Shown here piece by piece: positions 1 to 9,349 of a DNA stretch of 63,832 nucleotides. Position 1 is the first letter of the stretch. Each line of letters starts with the position of its first letter. The position numbers and the translations under genes are program-made. The stretch spans positions 1 through 63,832 of the forward strand of contig JAGROY010000111.1 in NCBI GenBank assembly GCA_020439995.1, in the 5' to 3' direction. The notes under the pieces were generated by a model. The model was not told where the DNA came from. It saw only the letters and a list, made by a program, of their open reading frames with translations, and searched no databases. This stretch comes from Verrucomicrobiia bacterium (GTDB lineage: Bacteria; Verrucomicrobiota; Verrucomicrobiia; Verrucomicrobiales; DEV007).

Positions 1-37
1 TTCCCTGAATCTATGAGAGGATACCACCGTCGTTTAC

Positions 38-229
38 TCACCATTCCCGATTCTTCATGGCATCTATAACCTGTTTAGGGTTAATATGGTTAAGATAACG
101 GCGTGTCGTTGCAATGCTGGAATGCCCCAGACCTTCTGAGATGATACCCCCCTCCGAGAGTGCTGTTAATCGAACGAGATCGTCATCTTGACCCGGAACA
201 CATTGGAGATTTTTGGGGTTCATGAGCAT
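38..229 (-). pseudogene. C-terminal remnant of a tyrosine recombinase/integrase
   Basis: This is a 63-residue open frame whose second half has the end of a phage-type integrase. It contains the LGHSS box with its catalytic His, followed by TTRRYL with the nucleophilic Tyr, and a short tail that ends naturally. The R-H-x-x-R segment and everything N-terminal to it are missing. Family members are about 300 residues or more, so this cannot be an active recombinase. The remnant abuts a decayed transposase at about 237, which suggests the rest was lost through insertion or deletion. The family assignment rests on the LGH...Y box alone. Confidence 0.7.
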
Positions 230-236
230 CGGTGAC

Positions 237-845
237 GGATATCAGAGTGGTATAATTTGCGCACGAAGCGCAATGGGCCGCTGTGGGAGGATCGATTTAA
301 GAGTGTATTAGTGCAGGGGGAGCCGGGCGTGCTGGCGACGGTGGCGGCGTATCGATCTGAATGCGGTGCGGGCGGGGATCGTGAAAGATCCTCGTGAGTG
401 GCGGTGGTGTGGGTATGCGGAAGCGCTGAAGGGGCAGGGAATTGCACGCAATGGTGTGTATGAGGTGCTGGGCCAAGCCAATGCGATTCGTCAAGATGGC
501 GAGGCTTGGAGAAAAGTTCACCGTCGGTATCGGCAACTGTTGATGGAGGAGGGGCGGCAGTTGCGGGATGAAGAAGATCGGGTGGTGCGCAAGGGACTGA
601 CGCCGGAAGAATTTGAGGCCGTGGAGGCGCGTGATTTTGAGCTTCCAGCCCCGGCGTTATTGCGGCACAAGATTCGGTATTTCGTTGATGGCCTGGCGTC
701 GGGGAGTGCTGCGTTTGTGGAGTCGGTTTTTGAGAAAAATCGGACGTCGATGAGGGTGAAGCGAACCCGTGGAGCCCGAGTTCCGAAGGTTGCTATGGGA
801 GGTATTCATACTCTCCGAGACCTGCGAAGCAGTGGCGGCCGGTGA
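237..845 (+). pseudogene. RAYT/IS200-like transposase remnant, copy 1 (frameshifted)
   Basis: The translation matches the C-terminal half of REP-associated tyrosine transposases (Y1_Tnp/IS200-like): WYN, then [13 protein letters not shown], a DLNAVRAG-like helix, and DPREWRW. The N-terminal part with the HUH motif is absent. Copy 2 at about 9350-9941 reads TAT ATT GAT where this copy reads TAT C GAT. Two bases are therefore missing near 351, and the frame shifts between the WEDRF part (from about 237) and the part read from 366. The downstream 159-residue frame is otherwise open. Truncation and frameshift make this a pseudogene. Confidence 0.75.
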
Positions 846-866
846 TAGGGGACGGAGTGGAAGGAG

Positions 867-1035
867 CAGGATAATCGATTTCTGCGATGAGCAGGGCATG
901 GTGAGTTCGCGCAAGTAGTTCATGTGGGATTCGTTCCACGAGGTCTTGCCTTCATAGGCGTAGCCGTTGCGCAGCATGAAGGCTTTGAGGCGTTCGTAGG
1001 CAATCTTGAGTTCGACCGGGCCGGAGCCCAGATCG
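867..1035 (-). pseudogene. IS110-family transposase fragment
   Basis: On the minus strand the frame reads a helix ending ERLKAFMLRNGY, then YEGKTSW and HMNYLREL. This matches the linker of IS110-type transposases between the DEDD catalytic half and the C-terminal half (LKxFLLRxGxxYxGxxxW...HxxWL). Only about 55 residues are recognisable, and neither the DEDD catalytic motif nor the C-terminal Ser region is present. It lies between the RAYT remnant and a DUF4338-like fragment. The identification comes from motif memory, not alignment. Confidence 0.55.
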
Positions 1036-1156
1036 CTGATGAGAGGTTTGCCGCTTCGGGTCGCCCCCTCGCGCCACCTTGCAAAGTGTCTCTGCAGGGT
1101 GGTGATACTACTGGGGAATTTGCCGATGAGCTGCGCTCCGTCCCTGCCTTCCGGGG

Positions 1157-1180
1157 CGATGGCGATGGCGATGGCGATAG
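1157..1180. repeat. Short tandem repeat of the hexamer gcgatg
   Basis: About four head-to-tail copies of gcgatg/gatggc lie exactly where the DUF4338-like fragment stops resembling its family and the IS110 fragment region begins. It is probably a recombination or slippage scar within the cluster of mobile-element remains. Confidence 0.7.
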
Positions 1181-1184
1181 TGAA

Positions 1185-1446
1185 TAGTTCCTAAACTAAA
1201 GTTGCGGTCTTTGAGGTGCCATGCGCTGGCGGCCCAGGCCAGCACGGCAACGGGCTCGCCGCCTTCGTAGACGTTCTGGAACAGGCGTTGTCCCGCAGTG
1301 CGCGCCGGCCCGAGGTAGTGTTCCTCTCCAGGCCACTTCTGGCATTTGGCGATTTGTTCTTCGGTGGTGGCTGTCTGCACTTCGATCTGCTGGAGCGCTC
1401 CACAAGTGCCGACACTGACAATGTTCAAGTCGTGAGGATGGTTCAT
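1185..1446 (-). pseudogene. DUF4338/DruA-like fragment
   Basis: The minus-strand frame has EEHYLGPARTAGQ, then GGEPVAVLAW and AWHLKDRN. This resembles the core of the DUF4338 family, which includes DruA of the Druantia defence locus and many transposon-associated homologues (HYLG...G..L.Y.V...G...A.LGW..AA..L..RD). Recognisable similarity stops near 1185 at a hexamer repeat. The domain is normally several times longer, and no other Druantia gene is nearby. It is best read as a mobile-element remnant. The remaining stretch up to about 1555 shows nothing else recognisable. Confidence 0.5.
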
Positions 1447-1555
1447 TGCACTTTCTCATCGCCCCAAAGTGGGTTTTTGTTCAGCCTGAAGGTGAACTTT
1501 TTACCTTCAACTCTTTACACTTTCTTATCCAATCGCCCTGCGGAGATTTCAGATT

Positions 1556-2539
1556 TTGAACGAATCGGATTTCCTGTGGGCGGAGGATCCGCTAGGGTCG
1601 CGGACGATGATAACTTTAAGACGTCTGTTGCCAACGGAGTGGGATGAGGTCGCGGAGCTGATCTACCTGTCAACGAATGCGTGGTATGAGCGAAATTTGA
1701 ATCATGGGATTTTCACTGGCCCGACTTCTGTGGCCCGGGTTTTTCCAGAGGTTTATGAGGCGATGGATTCGGGCCAGTGCATCGTGGCAGTGGACGGGGT
1801 GAGCGGGCGACTTGCTGGCTCGTGCTTTCTGCACCCGCGTGAAACGCACTTCTCACTTGGGATCATGAATGTGCACCCGGACTTTGCAGGCCGGGGGGTG
1901 GCGGGGCGGATCCTCGACGAAATCCTGCGACTCGCGGATGAGGCAGCACTGCCGGTGCGGCTGGTATCGAGCGCTTTGAATCTCGACTCGTTCTCGCTCT
2001 ACACTCGGGCCGGGTTTGTGCCCCGGGCAGCGTTTCAAGACTTGATGATGCTCCCAGGATCAGGGCCGATCGAACCTCCGCCCGGAACGGAACGCATCCG
2101 GCCTGCATCCATCGCGGATGTCAAAGCGATCGCCGACCTCGAACTGGAACTCGCCCACATCCGGCGCGAGCGCGATTACGCGCACTTCATCGAAAATGCT
2201 GCGGGCATCTGGCGGCTTTCGGTGATTGATTCTGCCGAGGATCCGGGAAGCATCAGCGGCTACCTTGCTTCGGTAAATCACCCTGGAAGCCATCTTCTTG
2301 GCCCAGGTGTCATGCGCAGGGATGAAGACGCACTGGCGCTGATCTGCTCGGAACTCAATCACCATCAAAGCATCGGCAGTAATCCCGTCTTTCTCGTCCC
2401 TGTAGATCGGCCGAAGCTCGTTCAGGAACTCTATCGGCACGGAGCACGAAATTGTGAACTTCACTTTTGCCAGGTGAGAGGTTCCTTTACGCCATTCAGC
2501 GGAGTAGTCATGCCGACGTTCATGCCGGAGACTGGTTAG
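1556..2539 (+). CDS. GNAT-family N-acetyltransferase
   Basis: This predicted 327-residue cytoplasmic protein carries a GNAT acetyl-CoA-dependent acyltransferase domain in its N-terminal half. The acetyl-CoA-binding stretch is visible as VHPDFAGRGVAGRIL, followed by the SLYTRAGF signature typical of motif B. The C-terminal half looks like a second, degenerate GNAT-like lobe (a new start at about residue 178 reading IRPASIADVKAI), as in tandem GNAT proteins. The substrate cannot be inferred. TTG at 1556 has a GGAG about 10 nt upstream; ATG at 1607 is an alternative start giving about 310 residues. It is the first intact gene after the mobile-element remains. Confidence 0.8.
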   Translation: MNESDFLWAEDPLGSRTMITLRRLLPTEWDEVAELIYLSTNAWYERNLNHGIFTGPTSVARVFPEVYEAMDSGQCIVAVDGVSGRLAGSCFLHPRETHFSLGIMNVHPDFAGRGVAGRILDEILRLADEAALPVRLVSSALNLDSFSLYTRAGFVPRAAFQDLMMLPGSGPIEPPPGTERIRPASIADVKAIADLELELAHIRRERDYAHFIENAAGIWRLSVIDSAEDPGSISGYLASVNHPGSHLLGPGVMRRDEDALALICSELNHHQSIGSNPVFLVPVDRPKLVQELYRHGARNCELHFCQVRGSFTPFSGVVMPTFMPETG

Positions 2540-2798
2540 CGATCGGTCAACACCATGACGAACAGTGACTGAATGCCTTTTTCAAAATCTGCCCTGATCC
2601 AAGTCCCTGCCCTGCGGAGAGTCACGCAGTGACCACAGTGCCATTGGCTGCATGGCGAAGAAACTTCAGCAGCGCAGATTGTGAAACTCCCGGATTGCCT
2701 TGCCGCGCTGGCTGTGCGACGGAAAGACGTCGTAAATCACCGGGCTGCAAGCAGTTTGGATGATTGAACAAGTATTAAACTTTGAGATCAGGACTGAG

Positions 2799-4370
2799 AT
2801 GAAGAGAGAATTACCGGAATCCACAACCCGTTGGAAACTCGCCGCACTGGCACTCGCGGCAAGCACTGGCCTGGCCACCACTGCAGACGCGGCACCGCCA
2901 GCGGTCACCAACTTAACCGCGACCGTGCGTTCGGGGACGAACCTGGTCGACATCAGCTTCGACGTGGAGGATGCCGACTCCGATGAACTCGACATCGCCG
3001 TGAAGGTAACGATCGACGGTGGCGGCAACTATTCCGTCCCTGCGAACTCTCTGACGGCAGGCACAAACCCAGGCTATCCCAAAATCACGTTCGGTGCGGG
3101 AGAAACTCAGAAAACGGGTGTGCAAATCGTCTGGGATGCGGGTGCCGACTGGGCTGGCAATTTCAGCGACAGTACTCAAGTGCGAGTGACCGCCAATGAT
3201 CAGTCCGATCCACCACCGGCTCCCGAGGGCATGGCGCTCATTCCGGCAGGCTCGTTCATGATGGGAGTGGAAGGCGGCAACATTACCCAGGTGCCAGTGC
3301 ATGGCGTTTTCATCAGCGACTTTTATCTCGATAAGACGGAGGTGAGCAAAGCGCTGTGGGATGAAGTGTATAACTGGGCGATCACCAATGGTTACGAATT
3401 TGGAAATGCTGGCATGGGCGTGGCGGACGATCACCCCATTGGCAATATCGACTGGTATGACGCCGTGAAGTGGTGCAACGCCCGCTCTGAAATGGAAGGA
3501 TTGGATCCGGTATACTTTGTCGATGGAAGCCGAACGACTGAAGCCGTCTACCGAACAGGCAAACTAGACCTTTATCCTTCTGATGTGAACTGGGATGGCA
3601 ATGGCTACCGTCTGCCAACGGAATCCGAATGGGAGAAGGCTGCCCGCGGTGGACTGGAGGGCAAGCTCTTCCCGTGGGGAGATGAGGTCACCGGCGCTGA
3701 CTGTAATTTCGTGGAAAGCGGCGATCCATTCGAAGGCGCTGACATTGCGACCACACCGGTGGGATACTACAACGGAAGCCAGGTTCCCGCAGGCCCGGAC
3801 CGGGCCAATGGCTATGGTCTCTACGACATGGCGGGCAACGTCTGGGAATGGTGCTGGGACTGGTACGACGACTTATCCTTTCAAGATCCGGGAGCAACAT
3901 TGCCGGATACCCGGGGACTGCCTCAGGGAACCAATGGCAAAGTGCTCACGGATCGTGTAATGCACAGCGGCTCCTGGAACTACGCCGCCATCGATTCAGC
4001 CATCGGCATCCGGCTCTGTCCAAGAGCTGACAAGGAATCCCCAATCTACGGCCTCCGCACAGCACGCAGCACGGGCATTCAAAACTTCGCACTTTCTCCC
4101 GCTTTTACGCTTGAGACCGGCGGAGCTGCACCAGCACCATTCAAGATCGTTTCAATCACCAGAACCACGACCGATGTTATCGTCGAGTGGAACAGCGAAA
4201 CTGGCGGCCTCTATGATGTCGAATATTCAACCACTCCTGAAAATACAGAATCGTGGCAGGCAGTTCTACCTCAGCCGATCGCGGCGACTACGGCAACCAC
4301 CAGCTTCGCTGATGGCGACCTTTCCCGCCTGAATGCAAGAGCCATCTTCTACCGCATCGTCAGGCGCTAG
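2799..4370 (+). CDS. Secreted formylglycine-generating-enzyme-like (SUMF1/FGE-sulfatase) protein
   Basis: The 523-residue protein begins with a Sec signal peptide (KLAALALAASTGLATTADAA region). It continues with a fibronectin-like beta domain of about 100 residues and then the FGE-sulfatase fold: EGMALIPAGSFMMG, RLPTESEWEKAARGG, FPWGD, and YDMAGNVWEW. In true formylglycine-generating enzymes two Cys follow the G-G-S/G-S segment; here the equivalent region reads HSGSWNYAAIDSAIGIRL with no such pair. Catalytic FGE activity is therefore unlikely. The last 75 residues form a module (YDVEYS...W...FYRIV) shared with other secreted proteins in this window. ATG 2799 is preferred over the upstream TTG at 2760 because it has AGGA upstream and places the signal peptide at the N-terminus. 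Confidence 0.85.
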   Translation: MKRELPESTTRWKLAALALAASTGLATTADAAPPAVTNLTATVRSGTNLVDISFDVEDADSDELDIAVKVTIDGGGNYSVPANSLTAGTNPGYPKITFGAGETQKTGVQIVWDAGADWAGNFSDSTQVRVTANDQSDPPPAPEGMALIPAGSFMMGVEGGNITQVPVHGVFISDFYLDKTEVSKALWDEVYNWAITNGYEFGNAGMGVADDHPIGNIDWYDAVKWCNARSEMEGLDPVYFVDGSRTTEAVYRTGKLDLYPSDVNWDGNGYRLPTESEWEKAARGGLEGKLFPWGDEVTGADCNFVESGDPFEGADIATTPVGYYNGSQVPAGPDRANGYGLYDMAGNVWEWCWDWYDDLSFQDPGATLPDTRGLPQGTNGKVLTDRVMHSGSWNYAAIDSAIGIRLCPRADKESPIYGLRTARSTGIQNFALSPAFTLETGGAAPAPFKIVSITRTTTDVIVEWNSETGGLYDVEYSTTPENTESWQAVLPQPIAATTATTSFADGDLSRLNARAIFYRIVRR

Positions 4371-4493
4371 GGGTAGGAAACTGATCAAATGTAACAAAAT
4401 ACGCTTTGATCGGGTTCGGTGACGAGAAAAACTGTGTGTCAAGATGCTTGCAAACTGTGACCTTTCCTCCAGACTCATTGGTCTAAGAACAGG

Positions 4494-5216
4494 ATGAAGT
4501 TTGCCATTTTCGGAGATATTCACGCCAATCTGGAAGCACTGGAAGCAGTGCTGGCAGACGCACACGAACAGGGAGCTGACCACCATGCGTGCATTGGGGA
4601 CATCGTTGGCTACAATGCAAATCCCCACGAGTGCATTGCGCGTGTGCAGGGCCTCGAGTGTCCGGTAGTGAAGGGCAATCACGACGAAGAAGCATCACTG
4701 AGCACGGAGATCATCGGTCTCAATCCGCTGGCGCAGGCCGCGCTGGAATGGACGCGTGATCATTTGACAGAAGAGGACAAGCAGTGGTTGCGGGAACTGC
4801 GCATGGTCCGCCAGGTGAAGGACTTTACCATCGTCCATGCGACTCTGGACTCCCCCAATCACTGGCATTACGTGATGAACAAGTTCGACGCCATGGCGAG
4901 CTTCAGCTACCAGTACACGCAGGTTTGCTTTTACGGCCACACGCACACGCCGCGGATTTATGTTAAAGACCAGAGCGTAACACTTGAGGACGGCATGAGA
5001 GTTAACATCATTCCGGGGCGTAAATATTTCATCAATATCGGCAGCGTGGGCCAGCCGCGCGATGGTGACCCGCGTGCCAGCTACGCGCTTTACGACTACG
5101 ACAACCAGCACGTGGAGATCCGTCGTATCGACTACGACCGAGAAGAGACTCAGCGCAAGATTCGCAACGATGGACTGCCGGAACCTCTGGCTGCCCGTCT
5201 CGATTACGGCAAGTAG
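4494..5216 (+). CDS. Calcineurin-like metallophosphoesterase
   Basis: The 240-residue protein has all metal-binding blocks of the calcineurin-like phosphoesterase fold. These are GDIH (residues 7-10), GDIVGY (35-40), GNHDE (61-65), a central H in IVHAT, and GHTHTP near residue 150. It is most like the small YfcE/diadenosine-tetraphosphatase-type branch (DUF2437/MJ0936-like) that acts on phosphodiesters or nucleotides; the substrate is unknown. The glycosyltransferase start follows 12 nt after its stop on the same strand, so they are probably co-transcribed. There is no signal peptide, so it is cytoplasmic. Confidence 0.88.
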   Translation: MKFAIFGDIHANLEALEAVLADAHEQGADHHACIGDIVGYNANPHECIARVQGLECPVVKGNHDEEASLSTEIIGLNPLAQAALEWTRDHLTEEDKQWLRELRMVRQVKDFTIVHATLDSPNHWHYVMNKFDAMASFSYQYTQVCFYGHTHTPRIYVKDQSVTLEDGMRVNIIPGRKYFINIGSVGQPRDGDPRASYALYDYDNQHVEIRRIDYDREETQRKIRNDGLPEPLAARLDYGK

Positions 5217-5228
5217 CCAGCAGGCCCG

Positions 5229-6245
5229 TTGAACGTCGATCTCTCCAGAGCGACTTCGCTTTTGATCGTGAAGCCCAGCTCGCTGGGTGACGTCGTCCAC
5301 ACGATCCCCGCCACCAGCCTGATCGCCAGCGCCTGCCCACATCTGAGAATCCAGTGGTTGGTAAATCCAGAGTGGGCACCGCTCATCGATGATCTGCCGT
5401 GGCTCACCGCCACTGTCCCCTTCCCGCGCAGCCGGTTCCGAGGCATCAGCGGACTAGGTAGCTTTACCAAGTGGCGCCATGAGTTCAGGGAACAACTGAG
5501 ATCACCTCCAGACATTGCGCTCGACTTTCAGGGGCTCCTGCGCAGTGGACTGGTCAGTCGCTGGAGCCAGGCCCCGGTTCGCGTGGGATTGTCGGATTCC
5601 AGAGAAGGTGCACGCCTTTTCCACACGGACATCGTGGCCGTCGATCCCGATGCCCACGCCGTCGACCGCTATCTGAACATGGTGCGAGCGCTGAACATTG
5701 AAGTTCCAGATGAGCTGCCGTGGGAGCTACCTTCTGGATCGCCCATTCCAAACGATTGGCTTGAGGGCGTCTCTCCTTCGCAAGCAATCGTCCTGCACCC
5801 GTTCTCCCGTGGCGATGGAAAATCGCTTACCACCCCGCAGATCATCCGGTTCTGCAATGCCTGCTTGGATGTTCCCGTGATTCTCGTCGGAATGAGCCAG
5901 CCTGTGAGCAATCTTCCAGGCAATACCTGCGACCTGACCAACCGCACGTCTCTGCCCCAGCTCGTATGGCTCATGCGCCAGGCTGGTTGGATTGTTAGCG
6001 TAGACAGCGGCCCCATGCACATCGCCGCAGCTGCCAGTCCACGTGTGCTCGCCGTTCACACGTGGTCAAATCCCTGCAAAGTCGGGCCATACCGTCCAGA
6101 GGCGTGGATCTACAAAGGCCGTCAGATTTTTCACCGTCGCGATTCCCCGCCTGATCTACGCAGCTCAAGTTGTCACATTACCGACAACGATGTCGACGCA
6201 ATCGCGGCATTCGCGACCGGGCGACTGATGAAATGTCAGGGCTGA
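5229..6245 (+). CDS. Glycosyltransferase family 9 (heptosyltransferase-like)
   Basis: This 338-residue GT-B fold enzyme is typical of ADP-heptose:LPS heptosyltransferases. The N-terminus has KPSSLGDVVHTIP, the acceptor-side loop of this family. The C-terminal half has the nucleotide-sugar site with SVDSGPMHIAAA, followed by HTWSNPCKVGPY. It probably acts at the inner membrane on lipopolysaccharide inner core, which implies a Gram-negative envelope. TTG at 5229 is the only start that keeps the conserved N-terminal strand. The gene ends 9 bp from the convergent PEP-CTERM gene. The sugar specificity cannot be read from the sequence. Confidence 0.88.
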   Translation: MNVDLSRATSLLIVKPSSLGDVVHTIPATSLIASACPHLRIQWLVNPEWAPLIDDLPWLTATVPFPRSRFRGISGLGSFTKWRHEFREQLRSPPDIALDFQGLLRSGLVSRWSQAPVRVGLSDSREGARLFHTDIVAVDPDAHAVDRYLNMVRALNIEVPDELPWELPSGSPIPNDWLEGVSPSQAIVLHPFSRGDGKSLTTPQIIRFCNACLDVPVILVGMSQPVSNLPGNTCDLTNRTSLPQLVWLMRQAGWIVSVDSGPMHIAAAASPRVLAVHTWSNPCKVGPYRPEAWIYKGRQIFHRRDSPPDLRSSSCHITDNDVDAIAAFATGRLMKCQG

Positions 6246-6254
6246 GATCGATTC

Positions 6255-6935
6255 CTATCTGCGGCGACGAAGCAACATGAAGCCCATGCCCATGATCGCG
6301 AGAAAGCCAGTGGCAGGCTCCGGTACCGCAGCGATTCCGACATTGTCCACAACCAGTGAAGCATCGCCCCCAGCGGCTGGGCGGGTGGCAATGGAAATCT
6401 CGTGGGATTCTGAGGTGGCCACGAACGGGATATCAAAGTGATACCAAGGTGCCGCAGGATCAGCAGGCACCACGCCTCCTGGTTCCGGAAAGGCATCGAC
6501 ACTGCTGGCAATGACGGAGCCGTCGAGAAGAATGTCCGCGATCGGAACATCACCGCAGCAACCGCGGGCGTTTGTGTCCAGGCTCAGCACGTAATTCTCA
6601 CCCACTGTAAAGCCGCCGACAATCTGAGCGATGCTCGCAACTCCTTGAATGAAAGCGAAGTGGGTCGGATTGGATGTGCTCGGATCATCAAATGGAGAAT
6701 CTGAGGCCGCACCGGGAACAACAGGATTGATCCCTACGCCCCCTGTGTTGGTCCAGCCAGGAATCGCGGCCGGGTTCGTGCCGGAGTCGTTCGTCCCTCC
6801 CACATAGCCCGGCCAAACCACAAACAATTCGGCATCTTGCTCAAAGTCACCATTCGCAACAACTACTGCCGCAGAAGCCGTGAGGCCGGTAAAGGATAAA
6901 ACTCCGAGAGCAACGCAACTGTGAAGGTATTTCAT
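6255..6935 (-). CDS. PEP-CTERM sorting-domain protein
   Basis: The 226-residue secreted protein has a signal peptide (MKYLHSCVALGVLSFTGL, cleavage near TASAA) and ends in a classic PEP-CTERM tripartite signal. That signal is VPEP, then a hydrophobic helix, then a terminal RRRR. Family knowledge: an exosortase removes this tail at the membrane and the protein goes to the surface or extracellular matrix. The mature part starts with NGDFE and is probably a beta-sandwich of the kind seen in PEP-CTERM proteins that may bind carbohydrate. No exosortase gene is in this window. Two adjacent copies of a 13-bp repeat lie just upstream of the start. Confidence 0.85.
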   Translation of the reverse strand: MKYLHSCVALGVLSFTGLTASAAVVVANGDFEQDAELFVVWPGYVGGTNDSGTNPAAIPGWTNTGGVGINPVVPGAASDSPFDDPSTSNPTHFAFIQGVASIAQIVGGFTVGENYVLSLDTNARGCCGDVPIADILLDGSVIASSVDAFPEPGGVVPADPAAPWYHFDIPFVATSESHEISIATRPAAGGDASLVVDNVGIAAVPEPATGFLAIMGMGFMLLRRRR

Positions 6936-6937
6936 AC

Positions 6938-6963
6938 TGTGAGGGGTGATTGTGAGGGGTGAT
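6938..6963. repeat. Tandem 13-bp direct repeat in the leader of the PEP-CTERM gene
   Basis: The unit tgtgaggggtgat occurs twice with no spacer at 6938-6950 and 6951-6963. It ends three bases upstream of the minus-strand ATG at 6935. There is no Shine-Dalgarno-like sequence there. It could be a regulator or translation-control site, or simple slippage. Confidence 0.6.
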
Positions 6964-7102
6964 TTGAGATTTGGCTGTTTTTATATCGAAAATCCCCTTC
7001 CAGTGCAAGCACCACTTTCGCTTCTTCCAAGCCTCGCAAGCCTCGCCCATCCATTTGCAGCACGGAGAAAATTGGAGGAACGTTCCCACGCTTCAGATTT
7101 CC

Positions 7103-9307
7103 CTACTCAGAATACGATACCTTCCGCTTGGCCCCGCCTTTCCGCTTCCGTTTTCCAGACGGCTGTTTCTGCGGAATCATTTGGCCTGCTTCGATTCCCG
7201 ACTGCTTCTTGAGCTCAGCAATTTGATCACGCAACAGCGCCGCACGCTCATATTCCAGATCGACCGCCGCCTGTTGCATCTCCTGCTCCAGCTCACGGAT
7301 CACCTCCAGCACGTCAAAATCTGTGCCGTCCTCCTTTACCACGCTTTCCTCCAGCTGCCGCCCCTGCAGTGTCACGTGCAAACTCTTCTGCACGGAACGC
7401 ACAACGCTCTGCGGGGTGATTCCGTGTGCCTCATTGTACTCCACCTGCTTCCGTCGGCGATAGTCGCTGATGGAGATCAGGCGCTTCATACTCTTGGTCA
7501 TCTGATCCGCAAACAGCACCACCTCGCCATTGACGTGCCGGGCAGCACGCCCTGCCGTCTGAATCAGTGAAGTCTCGCTGCGCAGGTAACCTTCCTTGTC
7601 CGCATCCAGAATACACACCAGGCTGACCTCGGGCAGATCGAGCCCCTCTCGGAGCAAATTGATACCAACCAGGATATCGAACTCCGCCGCGCGCAGAGCA
7701 CGCAGAATCTCGACCCGCTCGATTGCATCAATGTCAGAGTGAATGTAGCGCACCTTGAGTCCAACATCCCGCAGGTAGTCCGTCAGGTCTTCAGCAGTAC
7801 GCTTGGTCAAGGTCGTCACCAGAACGCGCTGGTATTTTTCGACACGCTGACGGCACAGCTCAATCGTTTCATCGATCTGCCCCTTCAGCGGTTTGAGTGT
7901 AATGATAGGATCCAACAGTCCGGTCGGCCGGATGATCTGCTCGACAATCAACGGTGATCCTTTCTTCTCCACATCAAATTCCTCCACTGGCTGTGTCGCC
8001 CCGGAGATTCTAGGCAACCGCTCGGGCACCGTCTCCTCCTGCCCAATCTGCTTGCGCTGGTGAGGGACATACCCATCCTGCCCCACGGTGCTGTTATTGA
8101 TCTCAAACTTCGCAGGAGTCGCACTCACATACAGCCGCTGGTTCGTCACCTCCATGAATTCCTCAAACCGAAGCGGCCGGTTGTCGAGCGCACTGGGAAG
8201 TCGAAATCCAAAGTCCACCAGCGTTGTCTTGCGACTCTTGTCTCCTTCATACATCCCCCCCACCTGCGGCACAGTGGCATGAGATTCGTCCATGATCAGC
8301 AGGAAATCCTTTGGGAAGAAATCGATCAACGTGTTTGGCGTTGCGCCTGGCTCACGACCACTCAGGTGCCTGCTGTAATTCTCGATTCCCTGGCAGAACC
8401 CCATTTCCTGCATCATCTCAATGTCATAGTCGGTGCGCTGGCGAATGCGCTGCGCCTCAAGAAACTTCCCATCGCGCTCGAACATTCCCACTCGCTCGTC
8501 CAGCTCCTCGCGGATTGCCCGAATCGCAATGCGCATCTTCTCCGCCGGCGTCACGAACTGCTTTGCGGGATAAAAAGTGTAGCTCTCAATGCGGGATTTA
8601 GCATTCCCTGTCAACGGATCGAAAGCCGTGATGCGGTCGACTTCGTCGCCAAAAAATTCCACCCGAATCGCCTCGTTCTCCAGCCAGGCAGGGTGCACCT
8701 CAACGACGTCACCTCGCACCCGAAACTTACCGCGTGCGAATGCGATATCGTTCCGCTCGAAGAGCATGTCCACCAGCTTGCCAAGAAACTCATCGCGATC
8801 GAGTTGCATCCCTGTGCGAATTGGCACCATCATGTTCTTATAGTCATCAGGCGAACCCAGACCATAGATGCATGACACACTCGCTACCACCAGCACATCG
8901 TCCCGCGTCAACAGCGAACTCATCGTCGACAAACGGAGGCGCTCAATCTCATCATTGATCGAAGAATCCTTTTCAATGTAGGTATCCGAGCGCGGGATGT
9001 ATGCCTCCGGCTGGTAGTAGTCGAAGTAGCTGACAAAATATTCTACCGCATTCTCCGGGAAGAAATTCTTGAACTCGGAAAACAACTGAGCCGCCAGCGT
9101 CTTGTTGTGCGACATCACCAGCGTAGGCTTGCCGATCTGCGCCACCACATTTGCCATCGTAAACGTCTTACCAGACCCCGTAACACCCAGCAGCGTCTGG
9201 TGCTTGTTCCCAGCCCTGATCGACTTCACCAGCTTCGCAATCGCATGCCCCTGGTCGCCCTGGGGAGAATATTCACTGACAAGCTGAAATGGTGACTGCC
9301 GATTCAT
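7103..9307 (-). CDS. uvrB: UvrABC excinuclease subunit B
   Basis: UvrB is the DNA-damage-verifying helicase-like subunit of nucleotide excision repair. The 734-residue protein has Walker A GVTGSGKT (41-48), the beta-hairpin region around [18 protein letters not shown] (98-113), the DESH box (340-343), and [13 protein letters not shown]. It also has helicase motifs including [12 protein letters not shown] and QTAGRAARH, and a C-terminal UVR domain ([15 protein letters not shown]). ATG 9307 is chosen because [19 protein letters not shown] matches the family N-terminus. The open frame upstream to 9424 is antisense to a transposase remnant. The protein is about 60 residues longer than usual, mainly through an insertion at about residues 405-450 plus a Lys/Arg-rich tail. 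Confidence 0.97.
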   Translation of the reverse strand: MNRQSPFQLVSEYSPQGDQGHAIAKLVKSIRAGNKHQTLLGVTGSGKTFTMANVVAQIGKPTLVMSHNKTLAAQLFSEFKNFFPENAVEYFVSYFDYYQPEAYIPRSDTYIEKDSSINDEIERLRLSTMSSLLTRDDVLVVASVSCIYGLGSPDDYKNMMVPIRTGMQLDRDEFLGKLVDMLFERNDIAFARGKFRVRGDVVEVHPAWLENEAIRVEFFGDEVDRITAFDPLTGNAKSRIESYTFYPAKQFVTPAEKMRIAIRAIREELDERVGMFERDGKFLEAQRIRQRTDYDIEMMQEMGFCQGIENYSRHLSGREPGATPNTLIDFFPKDFLLIMDESHATVPQVGGMYEGDKSRKTTLVDFGFRLPSALDNRPLRFEEFMEVTNQRLYVSATPAKFEINNSTVGQDGYVPHQRKQIGQEETVPERLPRISGATQPVEEFDVEKKGSPLIVEQIIRPTGLLDPIITLKPLKGQIDETIELCRQRVEKYQRVLVTTLTKRTAEDLTDYLRDVGLKVRYIHSDIDAIERVEILRALRAAEFDILVGINLLREGLDLPEVSLVCILDADKEGYLRSETSLIQTAGRAARHVNGEVVLFADQMTKSMKRLISISDYRRRKQVEYNEAHGITPQSVVRSVQKSLHVTLQGRQLEESVVKEDGTDFDVLEVIRELEQEMQQAAVDLEYERAALLRDQIAELKKQSGIEAGQMIPQKQPSGKRKRKGGAKRKVSYSE

Positions 9308-9349
9308 GATTCCCCACAAGACTATGGAGGAATCGACCCGAAGCAAGCC

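Noticed and set aside
1108..1446. An intact Druantia defence gene
   Set aside because: Only a fragment resembles DUF4338, the frame breaks down near 1185, and no other Druantia genes are nearby.
2540..2798. A short gene in the gap before the FGE-like gene
   Set aside because: The open frames are short, overlap coding sequence on the other strand, and show no recognisable family or ribosome site.
2799..4370. A true formylglycine-generating enzyme
   Set aside because: The active-site cysteine pair is not visible in the expected place.
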